A stretch of DNA of 64,000 nt from Diprion similis (lineage: Eukaryota; Arthropoda; Insecta; Hymenoptera; Diprionidae): positions 7,130,001 to 7,194,000 of the forward strand of contig NC_060112.1 in assembly GCF_021155765.1 (NCBI RefSeq). The letters run 5' to 3'. The notes beneath the pieces are model-generated. The model saw only the letters and a program-made list of their open reading frames with translations. It was not told the origin of the DNA and ran no database searches. Within the stretch, counting starts at the first letter, position 1. Every line of letters begins with the position of its first letter. A program made the translations under genes and the position numbers. Positions 49,875-62,718 of the stretch are shown in pieces.

Positions 49875-52536
49875 CCTTTTTCTTTACAGTCTCGGTGTGA
49901 TGCACATAAAAATTTGAAATGTGTGTTCGAAGGAGAGAGAAAGAGAGAGTGAGAAAGCGCGTGAGGTCGAGCAGGGTGAAGGGTGTAACCGACGCTTCAA
50001 TTAGTCCTATTCATTCCGTTCATTTATTTATCCCTCTCTTCCTCTCTTCCTCTCTTCCTCTCTTCCTTTTTTTCTCTTCCACTCCCATCGTCATATACCT
50101 ACGTAGGTATAAGGTACCCTTTACGTAGTTCACCAGCAGCCATACGTTACTTTTAACATTATACATTATATTACACGCGCATGCAGTGGACATATATTAT
50201 GTATCATTTATGCCTATATGTATATTATTCAATGCAATTATACATGTAATCTAGGACAGCGAGTTGAATTATAAAACTCAGCCATGGCGTGATGACATTT
50301 ATGTATAATTTATACAGCTACCGGAATTTTTCGTAACATTTAAATGATTATTGCTTTAATGTTGTTTTTACGATTGTAGTAATATATTATATATTGTTAT
50401 TATTTATTACGATAGAATTTCTAACGGGTGACATGTTTACTTTATTTTCATTTCATTGAATCTTCTAAGGCTTTTTTTCTTCTCTTCTCTTCTTTCTTGC
50501 TTCTTTCCCTTTTTTCATCGTATCGAGAAAGGTTCATCCCTGTTTCCTTCTCACGAATTCTTAATTGGAATTTTTTTATACGCCGGTCCAGATAATTTCA
50601 CGGTTTATTTTCAATCAATTAAAATTACTGCGACTGCATGGATCCTGCAACGGTCTTTTGAAAATGGATCGATGTTGGTTTGTACGATATTGGCAGTGTA
50701 TAAATGTAACGAAAATATTGAAATTTTTGTTCTTCTTCTCTTCATTTATCACATTTAATTTCACGCTCGATCGATCTTTTTTGTCTTTCATTACCTTATT
50801 TGTTGTTGTTGTTGTTGTTACATTCCTTTCATACAATTTTCAACATTATTTGAACAGTTTTCCAATTTATAACTATTATGCATCAATCGATTAAGAGAAT
50901 TTTACTTTGGCACGTGTATTTACCGCGTGGAAAGTTCGGTAGTTGCGGATGTGAATTATTTGCGATCGAATTTTCATGCGTAGGCATAATGTAAAATCAG
51001 AATTCAAATACAAATTCCATATATAAAAATCAAGGGACTCCACGTGTCAACGAATGCTTGATGTATGTATATTCTTACACACACACACACACACACATAC
51101 ATACATACATACATATATACACACGGTATTTTAGTATGTATCTATAGCTTATACATCATGCTTACAGATATATGTTTTGTTGGAATACGCGAAACAAGGC
51201 GTAATTTTATACATCGAGCTGTTATTCAGATCTGGTATACATATATAGCTTTACAGGAGGAAAAAACGAATAGCTACCTATAATATAAGAAAAACAAGAA
51301 TTTACATAACCCGAGGAGTGAGAAGGCCGACGAACGTGGATACGAAGAAAAAAAAAAGAAAAGTAAAGAAAAAAAAAAAACACACACACAACTCCGTAGA
51401 GTTTGAAAAAAAATATATACCCTGTATACGATCTCTAAAAATAATCTCTCGCGATACGAAATTTACAATTCTGCGTATATAAGTATGTATGTAGATATAT
51501 ACATACATGTTTTATACACATGTATATATATATATATATATATCAAGAGTAGCAAAATTCCACGCGATTTTGCCGCTTGTTTTTCATTATCATAAACTTT
51601 TGGCTATATAGGTACGGAGCTAGATACAAACGCGATACATATATTACATACCTACGTATATGTTTCTAACATAAGAAAGACGGGGAAAATAATATGAGAA
51701 ATCTGATGAAATCAATGACGACGACAACGACGACGACTTGTGGACTTCGACGTTTCGAACGATTATGCATATATTTATCGAGTCACTGTTATATACCTAT
51801 ACCCATTACGTATGTACACCTAAAGCTTCTCATTTCAATGTTAAATCAACGTCGATTTGGATCACGTACAAAGTAACTACCTGACAAGGCGCGATTTTTT
51901 AGCATCTATCAGGGGGGAAAAAAGGAAAAATAGAAAATAAGAGTAAAAACGAAACGTCAAAACGTCGATAAATTTTTACGTCAAAAAGTTACACAACAAC
52001 GATTGGGAACTTGAGATGAGATTTTAATTTTTTTCGTCGCGATGAATTTCGCATACTTGTATAATAACAATAAAAAAAAAAAAAAAAATAAAAAAAAGAA
52101 ACGAGAAAACGCTACTGATATTATTAAATTATTGTTTAAAAATTTTGACGACTCTGGTGTGAATTTTAACCCGATAATGTTACGCATTTTATTTCATTTC
52201 TACACGACGATGGGGTGAAAATGTTGACACGACCGAACGGTCGAACTTAATTACATCCCTGGAATACAAGTATATACAGATACGTCTGACGCACGTCATA
52301 TATGGAAGGTAATTCAACTTTTGGGGGCTGAAAACTAACCCCCGTTTCCAGTAGCTACACATGTATAGAGGTACGTTTTAAACTGTCATCAGGCTAATCG
52401 TAAGCCGGAGGCGCGTGACTCGTGTCGCACGTGTTTAGCCAACGACAAACATCCGATTCCTGTTCTATGCAATTGATGGTTGTCCGTCGTTTCCAAAAAA
52501 CAACGACGATCACGGACATTGCATATACCTACATTA

Positions 52537-53001
52537 GGGTGTTTGAGGAGAAAAAAAATAATTTGCGATTTTCCATCATGGCACCCTATAAAAGATTATT
52601 TAGGTTAAAAGAAAAATCATGGAAGATCGTAATATCTACCTACGTCATTTTAAGAAGATCCACACTTTTGATATTAAGTCTTCAGTTTATGTTTGAGAAG
52701 TTTGTCCGACGAATTTTTCATTAGTTATTGAATCACATGAAATAGTCATAATTTAATATGAACTTTTACTTTAGGATAGTGATCTTTGGGGTTGAATATA
52801 AATGTCAGGAAAGAAATAATGATTTAAGTGCTGCAACGTGTTTCTTCATGAATTTGAAAAAAATGCGTTAAATCAAATGAGCGCCATCTTCCACATAACG
52901 TAAAATGCTCATATTTTCACAGAATCTTTCTATCAATCGAAACAAACTTTTCAGGGGGTGCCACAGAGGAATACCGTAAATTATTTTGTTCTGAAACATC
53001 C
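52537..53001. mobile_element. Mariner-like MITE, 465 bp
   Basis: Left end GGGTGTTTGAGGAGAAAAAA and right end (reverse complement) GGATGTTTCAGAACAAAA are imperfect inverted repeats. They extend inward to shared TAATTT and TGGCACCC blocks, about 65 bp in all. TA flanks both ends (52535-52536 and 53002-53003). The interior has no transposase motif. Confidence 0.72.
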
Positions 53002-54101
53002 TAATATACATACACTACGAATATCTAATTATTATAAAGCCGTGTTGAATATGTCGGAAAAAGAAGTTGAAGGATAAAATGAAATAGAAATTAGAAGAGA
53101 AGAAAAAAAAGAAATAATTAATGAAACAGAAAAGACAAAAAGAAAAAAATGTATATGATCGTGATTTACTAGCTGAATGATAAATTTCTACAAAGAAAGT
53201 TAGTAATAATAATCTCAAAATTATGTTTATATCGTGGATTTAATTTTTTTATTCCCCTGTTCAGCTGTAAGAGAAAAAAGCAGAAACAAATAGACAAGGA
53301 AAGTATTCCGCAAGTATAATTTCTATTCCGATTGCATTATTACTGTCATCATTTCCTACATCAAATAAAATTATTGAGCCAGAACCAATAGATGATGAAA
53401 AAAAAATTATATGTAATAATAATAATTATTACAATATGCATTATAAAATAAAATCTTGTAGAAATCCTTTGAAAGTTTACCGTATGTAATAGATATACGA
53501 TCTAAGTACGTTATAAAAATAACAATCTTCAGAAGAATCGTGAATTTCTTGAGAAACTGTTTCTTTTCTCTTTCTAGTTCTTGCTCACAATATATTACTA
53601 TTATTATTATTGTACAACATATTTCTTATACAGATGAATTTTATAATACATTCTTTATATCCATGGATTTAGGTATATAATTATGACTTTCTTTTTTTTT
53701 TAATGGGGGCGGGGTGGGGGGGGGGAGACGTAAACGTAAGAGTTGGTTACTTTCAGCCGATCAATTACACTGCATGTCGTCAAAAATTTTGATCGATTCG
53801 TTTTATCCGTCAAACGGACGGAAATGACATTCCATACTGGGAGCAAAAGAGGATGCTAAGCGATGAATGAACGAAAGGCGGGGGCTGATTTTGACTCGAA
53901 GCGAATTAGGCAGCTGCACTTCACCGCGTGCGGCAAACAACCCGCGGGGAAAAGAGTTTATCGTCCTGCTGCACGCTGCAGTTTTGCGCAGGGGACATGA
54001 CGAATTTCCGCGGTCAGGTCTGCATGCGGGAAAAATTACGTCCCCCTGCACACACGTGTGTATGTAATATATACACACATAATACACGTATACATGAGCT
54101 C

Positions 54102-54110
54102 CTCGTCGTC

Positions 54111-54143
<33 letters not shown>

Positions 54144-54145
54144 CT
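54102..54145. repeat. (CGT)n trinucleotide repeat
   Basis: About 14 units of CGT with one interruption. It yields poly-Ser, poly-Val and poly-Thr frames only. Confidence 0.9.
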
Positions 54146-54190
54146 CAGCACTTTTCGTAACGTACCGATCCACCTGGAAGCTCGCGCGTG

Positions 54191-54218
54191 CCATGGGGGT
54201 CCTTCCTGACCCCCATGG
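54191..54218. repeat. Perfect 10-bp hairpin
   Basis: CCATGGGGGT and ACCCCCATGG flank an 8-nt loop (CCTTCCTG). The surrounding 54.17-54.27 kb is sharply GC-rich against its neighbours and contains TTTGGCGGGG, another E2F-like match. Function unknown. Confidence 0.75.
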
Positions 54219-55719
54219 GGCCCGCTACCCCCCATCTTTGGCGGGGGAGGAGAGGAGGCCCCGTGCACTACACGGCTAATTATACACCCGGCCTCATAGA
54301 AAGCAGCGCTGATGCGCCCCGACGAAACGTAAATTATAATGTAACTATATCTATATGCGGTAAGGTGCGCCATGGCTTTTACTTCAACGAATCCCATAAC
54401 GACTTGATATTGCTTTTATTTCTATGCATGGGATATTCCCTGCCAGTTCGCTCCGGTTTTTTACTCGCATCAATGTTCCTCGTACGGATATACATATTGA
54501 GTATAAAAATTTGTTAAGCAAACGTTTTTGAATTTCTTAATATTTTAAAGTTTTTGGTATTATTTACCTGATCAGCATTTTTCGAATCAACAATTTCTTG
54601 AAAATTTCATTCAATTTCTTCCGATCGTTGGTTAAGATTGGCTGTCGTTTAGATTTTTTTTTTTTTCTTCTTTTAGACGGTATTTTGAAAATTTTGATAA
54701 CATTATGGTTTAATACTAATGACTTCGTTAGGAGCACATTGGAATTGTGTATGTAAAGTTCCAAATTGAGTTGAATTAAGTTAGTTTAGAGTAAATATTA
54801 TCGACGAGTAATTGTAACGAAAGTCAATTTGACTTAAAAAAACAATAGAAAAATGGATAAAAATGTTGGGGTATTAAAAAAATTTCACACGAAAATAGTA
54901 TTCGTGAGATCAGAGCCTGCCTGCCGTCGAGTTGGCACGGAATGCCCGTTACATATGATGCAGATCCTCCTCCTCCGCACCGCAGACACCCGGTGCAGCT
55001 GGGCTTTCCGAAGCTACTCCTCGGTCGCCCTGACACAACCGGGGGGTTGATGATTAGGGGTTGGGGGTCGCATCGCGTCGGGTTAACGTTTGTTTGTCAT
55101 CCTAGCTGGCTATTTTCATAATGGAAATCATTTTCATTCACTCACACATGCCGTGTAGACGAGACATCTTGTATCCTTGTTCATTCGCCGACACGCGTCA
55201 CAAGTAATAACGTCAACAACAAAAACAACAAGTATTGTTATGATTATCGACTTTTATATTCGTTTAATTTTCGTTCTTCTTTCATCGTTTATGAATTTTT
55301 TTATTGTTTGCGATTTCTAATTTCTTAATAATTCATCCTTATTTTTCCGGAGAATATTTCACCGCGTATTAGTGATGTTATATAATAATATTTTACAATA
55401 TGGGATCGGTATGTGTATATATAACACACGGTTTACTGCAAGTATTACATGTTATGAAATAAAATTGATAGTTTGACCGTTACAGGGGCTGTTTAATGAG
55501 TTTGATTTTCTATTTAACCAAGTTTAACGCCCGAACGACTACCATCCACTGTATAGCATGTTAAAACGTTGAACTCAATTTCGTGTAATTCATACGTTAT
55601 TAAATACATACGTACAGATGCCCGTATGGACTACATTGGTACATATAAACGAATTCACTATACGTTTAAGCACCGGAAAATATCTCAACCGAACAGAACT
55701 CTGCAATATCGATCTATAC

Positions 55720-55754
<35 letters not shown>

Positions 55755-57616
55755 CTATATAAATTATAATTGAACTGTGAGACTCCCCCTCTGTATCGAT
55801 ACTTTATACCGAAAGCTAATTGATTTTCGACCGTTGCAAAGCACGTGTATACATATATATACAGTATATGTACAATACCTTTCGTGCACATGCCAGAAAC
55901 TATCCAAGCCTGACGTTATTCCTCCGATTTTTGTCTTTCGACGTTATTTTCTAGCCAATGAAACCCAGCCGAAGTTATAATTTATTTTCTATTTGTTAAT
56001 ATTTCTGGTACATTTTTTTTTATCCAATTGGAAAAAACTGACAAACTAGATACACCCTCGACATAGCGATGAAACGTTACATTAATACTGCAATTATAGA
56101 CGAAGTAAAATATAATATTATACCTATACGTATACAATATGCATATCGGATTGAAATTTGATGATTCTTATCACTCTCGACACCGTCTCAAGTTGACGCG
56201 ATCGATCGACCAAGAATTTAATTACCGCGATAATGATAATAATGATGGATGGTATATAACAATAGCAATAGTCATGACGATAATGATCATACTGCAACGG
56301 ATGCATTCGAATAATTTATGTATGTAGATATCAGTGAATTTGTCACTCACGATTTTTATGTTATCAAAGAAAATATGTTTATCTTATAATAGATATATAG
56401 AGATCGTGCACAGGGTATTCATTACGCTCACCGATAATCGTTACACAAGATATAATATATCTGTTTTGAAAGGGGAGGGTGATTCGATACGATTCATTTC
56501 AGACCATTTTATTTTTATTTTTTTTTATTTATTATAATTTACGCGGTTATCGCTAACATACTATAGTACATATTTATATCTACTATATTCTTACGTCTTT
56601 AATGACTAGAGATTCGATTTTATTTATATAGTATAGTTCATATAGTGTATAAACTTAAACAGATATGGATAGGAAAAAATGTTGTCATTTTTTTTTTAAA
56701 TCTCTCTCTCACTCTCCTTCTCTCTCTTATCATCTCATCTCTCGCTCTTTCAGTCTCGCTAACATGAGTGTAAAATCAGCACTGCATGGGGATTCAAACA
56801 TTCGCTTGTACATTATTTCTCACCATTATTAAAATTCGATTCATATCTTTTTTCTTTTTTGTTTGTTTTTCTCACGAAATCTTGTTCAAGCATAAATAGT
56901 TATAGTCTTTGGAGGCGCTGCATCTGTTGTCCAACGTACAAATATGTATATACATATTAAGGAACAACCGTTTCAGGCTTGTGGTGGATTTTCTCTCAGT
57001 TTTTTTCTTCCTTTTTTTTTTTTTTTTGAATTTCTTTTCTGTGCAATTTTAATACGTCTGGCATAATTATCGTAATAATCTAAACGGATTGTAATGATTC
57101 ACGACGATTTATCGTAAATGCATCAATTTAATATATTTTATTACAGGGACAAAGAAAAAAAAAAAAAAAAGAAAAGAAGTAAAAAGCTGCATTCGAATTA
57201 AAAATCCACCTAAACCTCCGTATTATGTTCTCTAGCGATTCACATTATAACGCGTATACACTCCGTCTTATATTTATAATGTTATAGTTATGATATGTAC
57301 AAATGGAAGGTGAAGAAAAAGGAACAAGCACTTGGCGTATAAAGAAATAAGAAAAACTACGATTCAAGACAAAACGAATTGTATGAAATAAGTAAAAATT
57401 GAAGAAAAAAAAAGAAGCGGGATGAAAGAAGAAAAAAAGAGAAAAAATAATAATATTAATAATACTAATAAAATTAATAATACTACTACTAATAATAATA
57501 ATAAATATACAAGCTAATAATACGAGAATGTTGCAAGTGGGTTAACCTCTAATTATACTTGTAAATTTCTGTTTCTGCATGTTTACAGAACGAAATCGAT
57601 GCATTGTACGTTCGGT

Positions 57617-57774
57617 TTACGGAGATGATGTCGAGGTGCATCCTGATTTTTCCGCGTTGTTGCTGGTCTGTTTGGTGACGTCATTCGACGACGACGCGGA
57701 CGAGGAGGATGACGATGAATTGGATACGATTTTCTTGCTGCTACAATCGTAAGCCTTTCGCGAACGCCAGAAGT
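57617..57774 (-). CDS. Gene 1 exon 2: PIP-like motif and serine-rich tail
   Basis: Terminal exon of gene 1, 4.9 kb downstream of exon 1. The acceptor is TTTATTACAG, then AC completes a D codon. The exon encodes DFWRSRKAYDCSSKKIV, a run of serines (residues 117-127 of the protein, interrupted by one Ala) and a tail ending CTSTSSP, then TAA at 57619-57617. Across the junction the protein reads RQTNIHDFWRSRKAY: Q, I, F and W fit a canonical PCNA-interacting peptide with both aromatics, but H replaces the T of the TD pair needed for the CRL4-Cdt2 degron. DFWRSRK is clearly related to DFMKSRK in the terminal exon of dap. An AATAAA on the minus strand (57142-57137) lies about 480 nt past the stop. 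Confidence 0.85.
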
Positions 57775-59226
57775 CTGTAATAAAGAAGACGAGAGACGAT
57801 TAAAGATGTTAAACATTGGTGAGTCAGTAATTTCAATAAGTAAAATGGATCGCTAATTGTTACGTAATCATGTTAGTATGATATGCAAAGTGTGTTACGA
57901 AACGAGTTCAAGTTGTGTGTGTGTGTGTTTTTTTTTCTTTCTTTTCTCTCTTTTAAAGAGACCAGGAGGTGCAGTTACGTCGAGTGTTGACGGTAAAACG
58001 CAAGTGTTCAAACGGCGCGTAATCCGGCTGCGCTGTAGCAGACATAACGCGACATGCGGGTCATATCGCTACCCAGCACCCAGCATCTGTGTTATTCGGT
58101 TAGGCATTATGCATGCGATATACCGGCCCATAAGGGATACATGGAAAGAAAGGTTGAATGAATAGGTGCTCGAAGGTCTATGAAATCCCTTCGTCGAATT
58201 CACTCGCGCGCGTATCGCACGCACGTTCCTCTTAATCACGCTCAACGCGAATACGCAATTCGATACATCCTGTATCCTTCGATTCTCGCTATCGAGAGAT
58301 TCGATCTGTTGTTGGAGACCTCTTTACAGGTCTGTGGACGTCTGGTCATCGAAAGTCAGAAAAAGATAAATATAAAAGAAAAGATACAAGCGAGAAATTT
58401 AAATGGATTAACCAATTTTTAACGAAATCTAATCAGTTTTAATTTTAAGTAGGATGACGTTGGATACTTCAACAAGTTTCAACTAAATCGGTCGATCTAT
58501 TTTCGAGTTATTGTAGGACAAAGACATTCAAATTTTCCCAAATAATTCAGAAAATTTAGTCGCGGTTCTAACACGTCAGGAAGAACCTTACCGATTAATT
58601 ATATGACTAATTTAATCTAGATACTTATTTATTCTTCAACGTGGTTTTGGAACATTTAGAGCATTTGAGTTAATCATGTACTGTGATAGTTGAGAAATGC
58701 AGCTATCAGACGAAAATGATAAAAAGCCGCCGATCCGTTGACGTCATATTTTCGAACAAAATATCGATCAAGAATTAAAAATAATCGGATGTGATTCTCT
58801 AGATCCTAATTGGCAATTAAAATTTTCATTTTTATTCTTAGTAGTAATTACAAGAACCTAATCAGACGAACGCGAAGTTGAAAAGAGACTCTCGTAGTCT
58901 AGTGTCCATCTCTGGCTTTGAAACGACAAAAGGTCAGCTTTGCACACAGTGCGCAATAGCCCGAAGAAATCGTCCAGCCCTCTCTTTTACGTACTATAAC
59001 TATAGTGGGTCCATCACTACCCTATTTTGGTCAGGTAGCACCTGAGGAGGATGAGGATGAGGTTGAAGAGGAGGGCAAAGAGAGGGGCGGGAGGGGGGGG
59101 GGGGAAGAAAGAGAGTCCCGCCTCTGGGTCCGAGGCAAGTATAAGGTACACGTGACAGCAGGTGCGCCCTTGTCCCAACTTGAAATAACCGGATTCGAGG
59201 TGCAGAGGCTGCCTGGAGACCGAAAA

Positions 59227-59236
59227 TTTGGCGGGA
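59227..59236 (+). promoter_or_regulatory. E2F-like site in gene 1 intron
   Basis: TTTGGCGGGA, one of four E2F-consensus matches in 3 kb of the gene 1 intron. Confidence 0.35.
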
Positions 59237-60030
59237 CTTTTTCTCTCGATCTGGTCTCTTGTCATAGCCTTAATTGCTGAATCGGGTGTTTTAAGTTTGG
59301 TAGCATTGATCATCGGCTCGGTGCGCGAAGCAAAAACTCAGCCCGTGTGGTCTATGTTATTAAAGGTACAGGTATAGGTGTCCACTTCTGTTTGCGGAAA
59401 CAAAGTGCATTCCTTTCACAACTGTAATCGGCCGAGTGCCGTGGCTAACTTGGTTTTAGTTGTGTTTATAAAGAGAAAGACGACGGCGGGATGAGGGGGG
59501 GGGGGGGGGAGGGTGTTTTTAGAGCAGCTCTTGATAGCGAAGGGAAGAAAGGAACGTTGAAAATATGGGTTGGTCGACGTTTCTAGATAACTAATGCATA
59601 CGAACTGACCTAAGCTGGATATACGAAGCAGCCGCGAACACACAGTGACAGAAAAAAAAGCCAAACACTCTAAACCAAGAACTTATCTGATCTTGCCTAT
59701 AGATTATATGTACTAGATGCATTATACGATACATTTGTTGCTTGATTCTTTTCTAATGAAATTGTATACTTTATTACACTCTGGATGATTTGATCAAAAA
59801 ATTATAACCTCTTTTTGGATTGTTGGAGCGATTTAAGTATTTACTTTACTATTACTATTATTTAAAATACCAACTGTCGGAATCTTTTGTGCGCTACTTT
59901 TAACAATCGCGAAGTTTTTGAGGATGAGGTGAATTTATTGTTAGAGAGAAGATCGCGATGTTGTGCCATATGGCGCGGCAGTCCGCGAGCGTGTTTATAA
60001 ACTGACAGAATTTGGTGGATTCTTTAGATT

Positions 60031-60040
60031 TTTGGCGGGA
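60031..60040 (+). promoter_or_regulatory. E2F-like site in gene 1 intron
   Basis: TTTGGCGGGA preceded by further T residues, in a CpG-richer patch (60.0-60.2 kb). Confidence 0.4.
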
Positions 60041-60357
60041 GTCTAGTCGTAGTCTGGATCTTCTGGCCGCCACCGCCGTCACATCTGTTTCCTTACAACA
60101 ACCAACGTCTCGAGGCTCTTTAAGAAATATTCTGAAAAAGGTGGAAGCAGAGGGTAACCCCTGGCGGCCCTCCTCCTTTTCTTTTCTTTTCTCTTTTCTT
60201 CTTTTCTCTTCTCGTCTTTTTTTCCTTTCCTTTCCTTCTCTTCTCTATTCTTTCCTCGTCGCGTGGTTTTGCTCACTACCTTTTTCGTGACCGTGGAAGG
60301 AAATCGTGGGAGTCTTTCAACCGTTGTGTCCGTGGCTCGGTGAAGTGACATTTTTAC

Positions 60358-60367
60358 CCGCCAAAAT
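60358..60367 (-). promoter_or_regulatory. E2F-like site in gene 1 intron
   Basis: CCCGCCAAAA on plus (TTTTGGCGGG on minus), followed 5 bp on by a second CCCGCG. Confidence 0.38.
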
Positions 60368-62180
60368 TTACCCGCGTCTTTTATCAGCGTGCAGTACTTC
60401 TTGTTTTCAAAATTCTCGAAACTTGAGCTTGAAGACTAACTTCTGGAGAGATTTTCAAGAGCCATGATCGTTATCGTCATCGTTTTTCTTCTAATCGTAA
60501 CTGGATAATCTCGGTACGTTTCTTTTACCGTGTCGATCAATCGTACCAGTGGATCCTATCTTCGATTAACAAAGACCTTAAAACGCAGGCAGGCGTTTAC
60601 CTAGGTATTCGACTGTGAAGAAGGACCCTCTGAGCGCCGCGACGCACTCTGCGCACGTTTTTCTATATTATGAAAATTCCATGCGCGTATGGTTAGTTGT
60701 AGGCTGAAGCAGATGGCGCACGACCTCTCCAAGGTCTTTCCTTATAGTGTTATAGTGTTAGATCGCGTGTTTCCTTGTTCTTCTTCCCTTTCTCGCGCTC
60801 TCTACTATTTCTGTCTCCTTCTATCTTACTCTTTCCTTTTTTTCATTCTTTCTTTCTTTCTTTCCTTCCTTCCTTCTTTTAAAGGCTGATTTTAATCGTG
60901 GGAAAAGACGTTTGAAACTTATACTGATCACAGCACAGTCTGCATCACGGTGTTGTGGGTAAAGAGGAAAAAAGTAGAAAAAGAAGAAGTAGTAGGAGGA
61001 GAGAGCAGGTGGTGCATTTAAAGCCACTGCACGATCCATCGCCGGTACTGTACTTAATTTGTTTACAATACGACCTATAGGCGTTAGTCAATTTTTTCTA
61101 GATTGACAAAATGATTTCCTAGAGCCCGGAACGTTTTTCTCTTCTAGTTTTCACTTTCTTTATTTTCTACGGCTCTCAAAAAGTATTCTCTTTGTGATCG
61201 AGAACGGTCCAAGAAACAAATATGAAAAAGATAACGAAACCACTTGAATAACGTCTATATAACTATAAAACGCGGGTTAAAAAGAAAAGAATAATCTCGT
61301 ATCTATAACAAGCAGTAAAATTCTCGCTTTTTCTTCTACGTACCTGTATCTTTTTTTTTGGTATACATACTTATATGTCGATACGTATGAAAGGATAGCA
61401 ACGCGTCGACCTATCAGAGCGAAAGAAACGGAGATCCAAAAAAAAAAAAAAAAAGCGAAGAAACTGTTTGGAAGAAAGAGAATTGTTTCGAGAAAAGAAA
61501 AGGGGGGAAAAAAAGTAGAAAAATACCACAGGAAATATCTTTCGATGCTGCGCATTCTTCTCGGGAAAGAATTAGGCCTGTATATAAAGGGCATTCCACC
61601 TTCACCGTTTTCGGTTACTAGAGATGAATCACGAAAATCCTACAGCGTTGTTGGCTCATGACTCACCGAGCAATTCACTCCGAGAAGAGATATTTTTTTC
61701 TTATACCTTTTCTTCTTTTCTCTTCTTCCCTTTCTTCTCCCTCTCTTTGCTTTTCCAATATCCGAGACCATATGGCGCTGCATCACGCAAAGAGAGATGA
61801 GATTCTCTCGGTAGCTGAATATGTACTCCCGAGAGTGATAATAATGAACGCACCGCCGCGTAGGTGTGAAAAAAGTGACGAAGACTCAAGGCGGTCGATC
61901 CGTTGCTCGAATCGAGTCGAAACGGTAGCCCCGAACCCGCAGCATCATCTCAGCCGGAGGATCGTAGGTATATACCGATGTGTAAAACAAGGAGCTGAAA
62001 CCGGGAAGAATCAAGTCCGATTCTACACACTTGGTGTATAGGTAGGAGGGCGAAACCTGTTTCGACCTGAAAGAGCCACGCGACCATGGCTATACCGGCG
62101 TCTACCAATGCATGCCCGCTATTCCCCTGACCCGCCGCAACCCGCGTCTCTCCTACGACCGTTGCACCGCGACTCGTTAC

Positions 62181-62192
62181 TTCCCGCCAAAA
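62181..62192 (-). promoter_or_regulatory. E2F-like site in gene 1 intron, best match
   Basis: TTCCCGCCAAAA on plus (TTTTGGCGGGAA on minus) is a full E2F/DP consensus, 530 bp downstream of the gene 1 exon 1 donor. Confidence 0.42.
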
Positions 62193-62718
62193 TCGAGGAG
62201 GCCGAATACTCGATCGGCAATCGACGTTATTTTTGGCTTGCAGGACGACTAGTGAGCTTGAATTGGATAATTCATGAATTGACGAACTTAAGGGTGGGGA
62301 TCATCGTTCAAACTTTCGAAGCTAACTTCACACGTTATGCTGCACCGTAGTAACGAGGGTATAACCTAAATTAAGTCGTACGGTTTGATTGAGTTACGAC
62401 TTGAACAATTACCGTGACCGAGGGAGAGAGCTGGTACTCCGTTTAACGCAGTGTCTCATCTGATTCTTTACGACAGTACCGTTTGTTGTCTCTTCACGAT
62501 GATGAACAGTCACGTAATAATCGAGTCGTAAAATCAGTCGACATCGTCAAACGACGAGAGGAAACGAACGAAGGGGATATTCAGGACCCATGCAGCAGCG
62601 TGAGAAAATCAGTGCATACATACAATAAGCTGAATATACGGTAAGTAATTCGCGTCGTTACCTATATATACATATATATATATTCGTACATTTGTACGAT
62701 TTTTTCGCTCGAACCTAC

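Larger units (their letters stand above)
50000..57130. other. Gene-poor interval downstream of gene 1
   Basis: AT-rich with ATT, CGT and AT microsatellites, one mariner-like MITE (52,537-53,001) and two short GC-rich patches (54.17-54.27 and 54.92-55.08 kb). No gene recognised. Confidence 0.4.

Noticed and set aside
59005..59313. Opposed ~95-aa frames (EDEDEVEEEG on plus, PPPPPAP on minus)
   Set aside because: Driven by a G-rich tract with a poly-G run; neither strand resembles a known protein and it lies inside the gene 1 intron.
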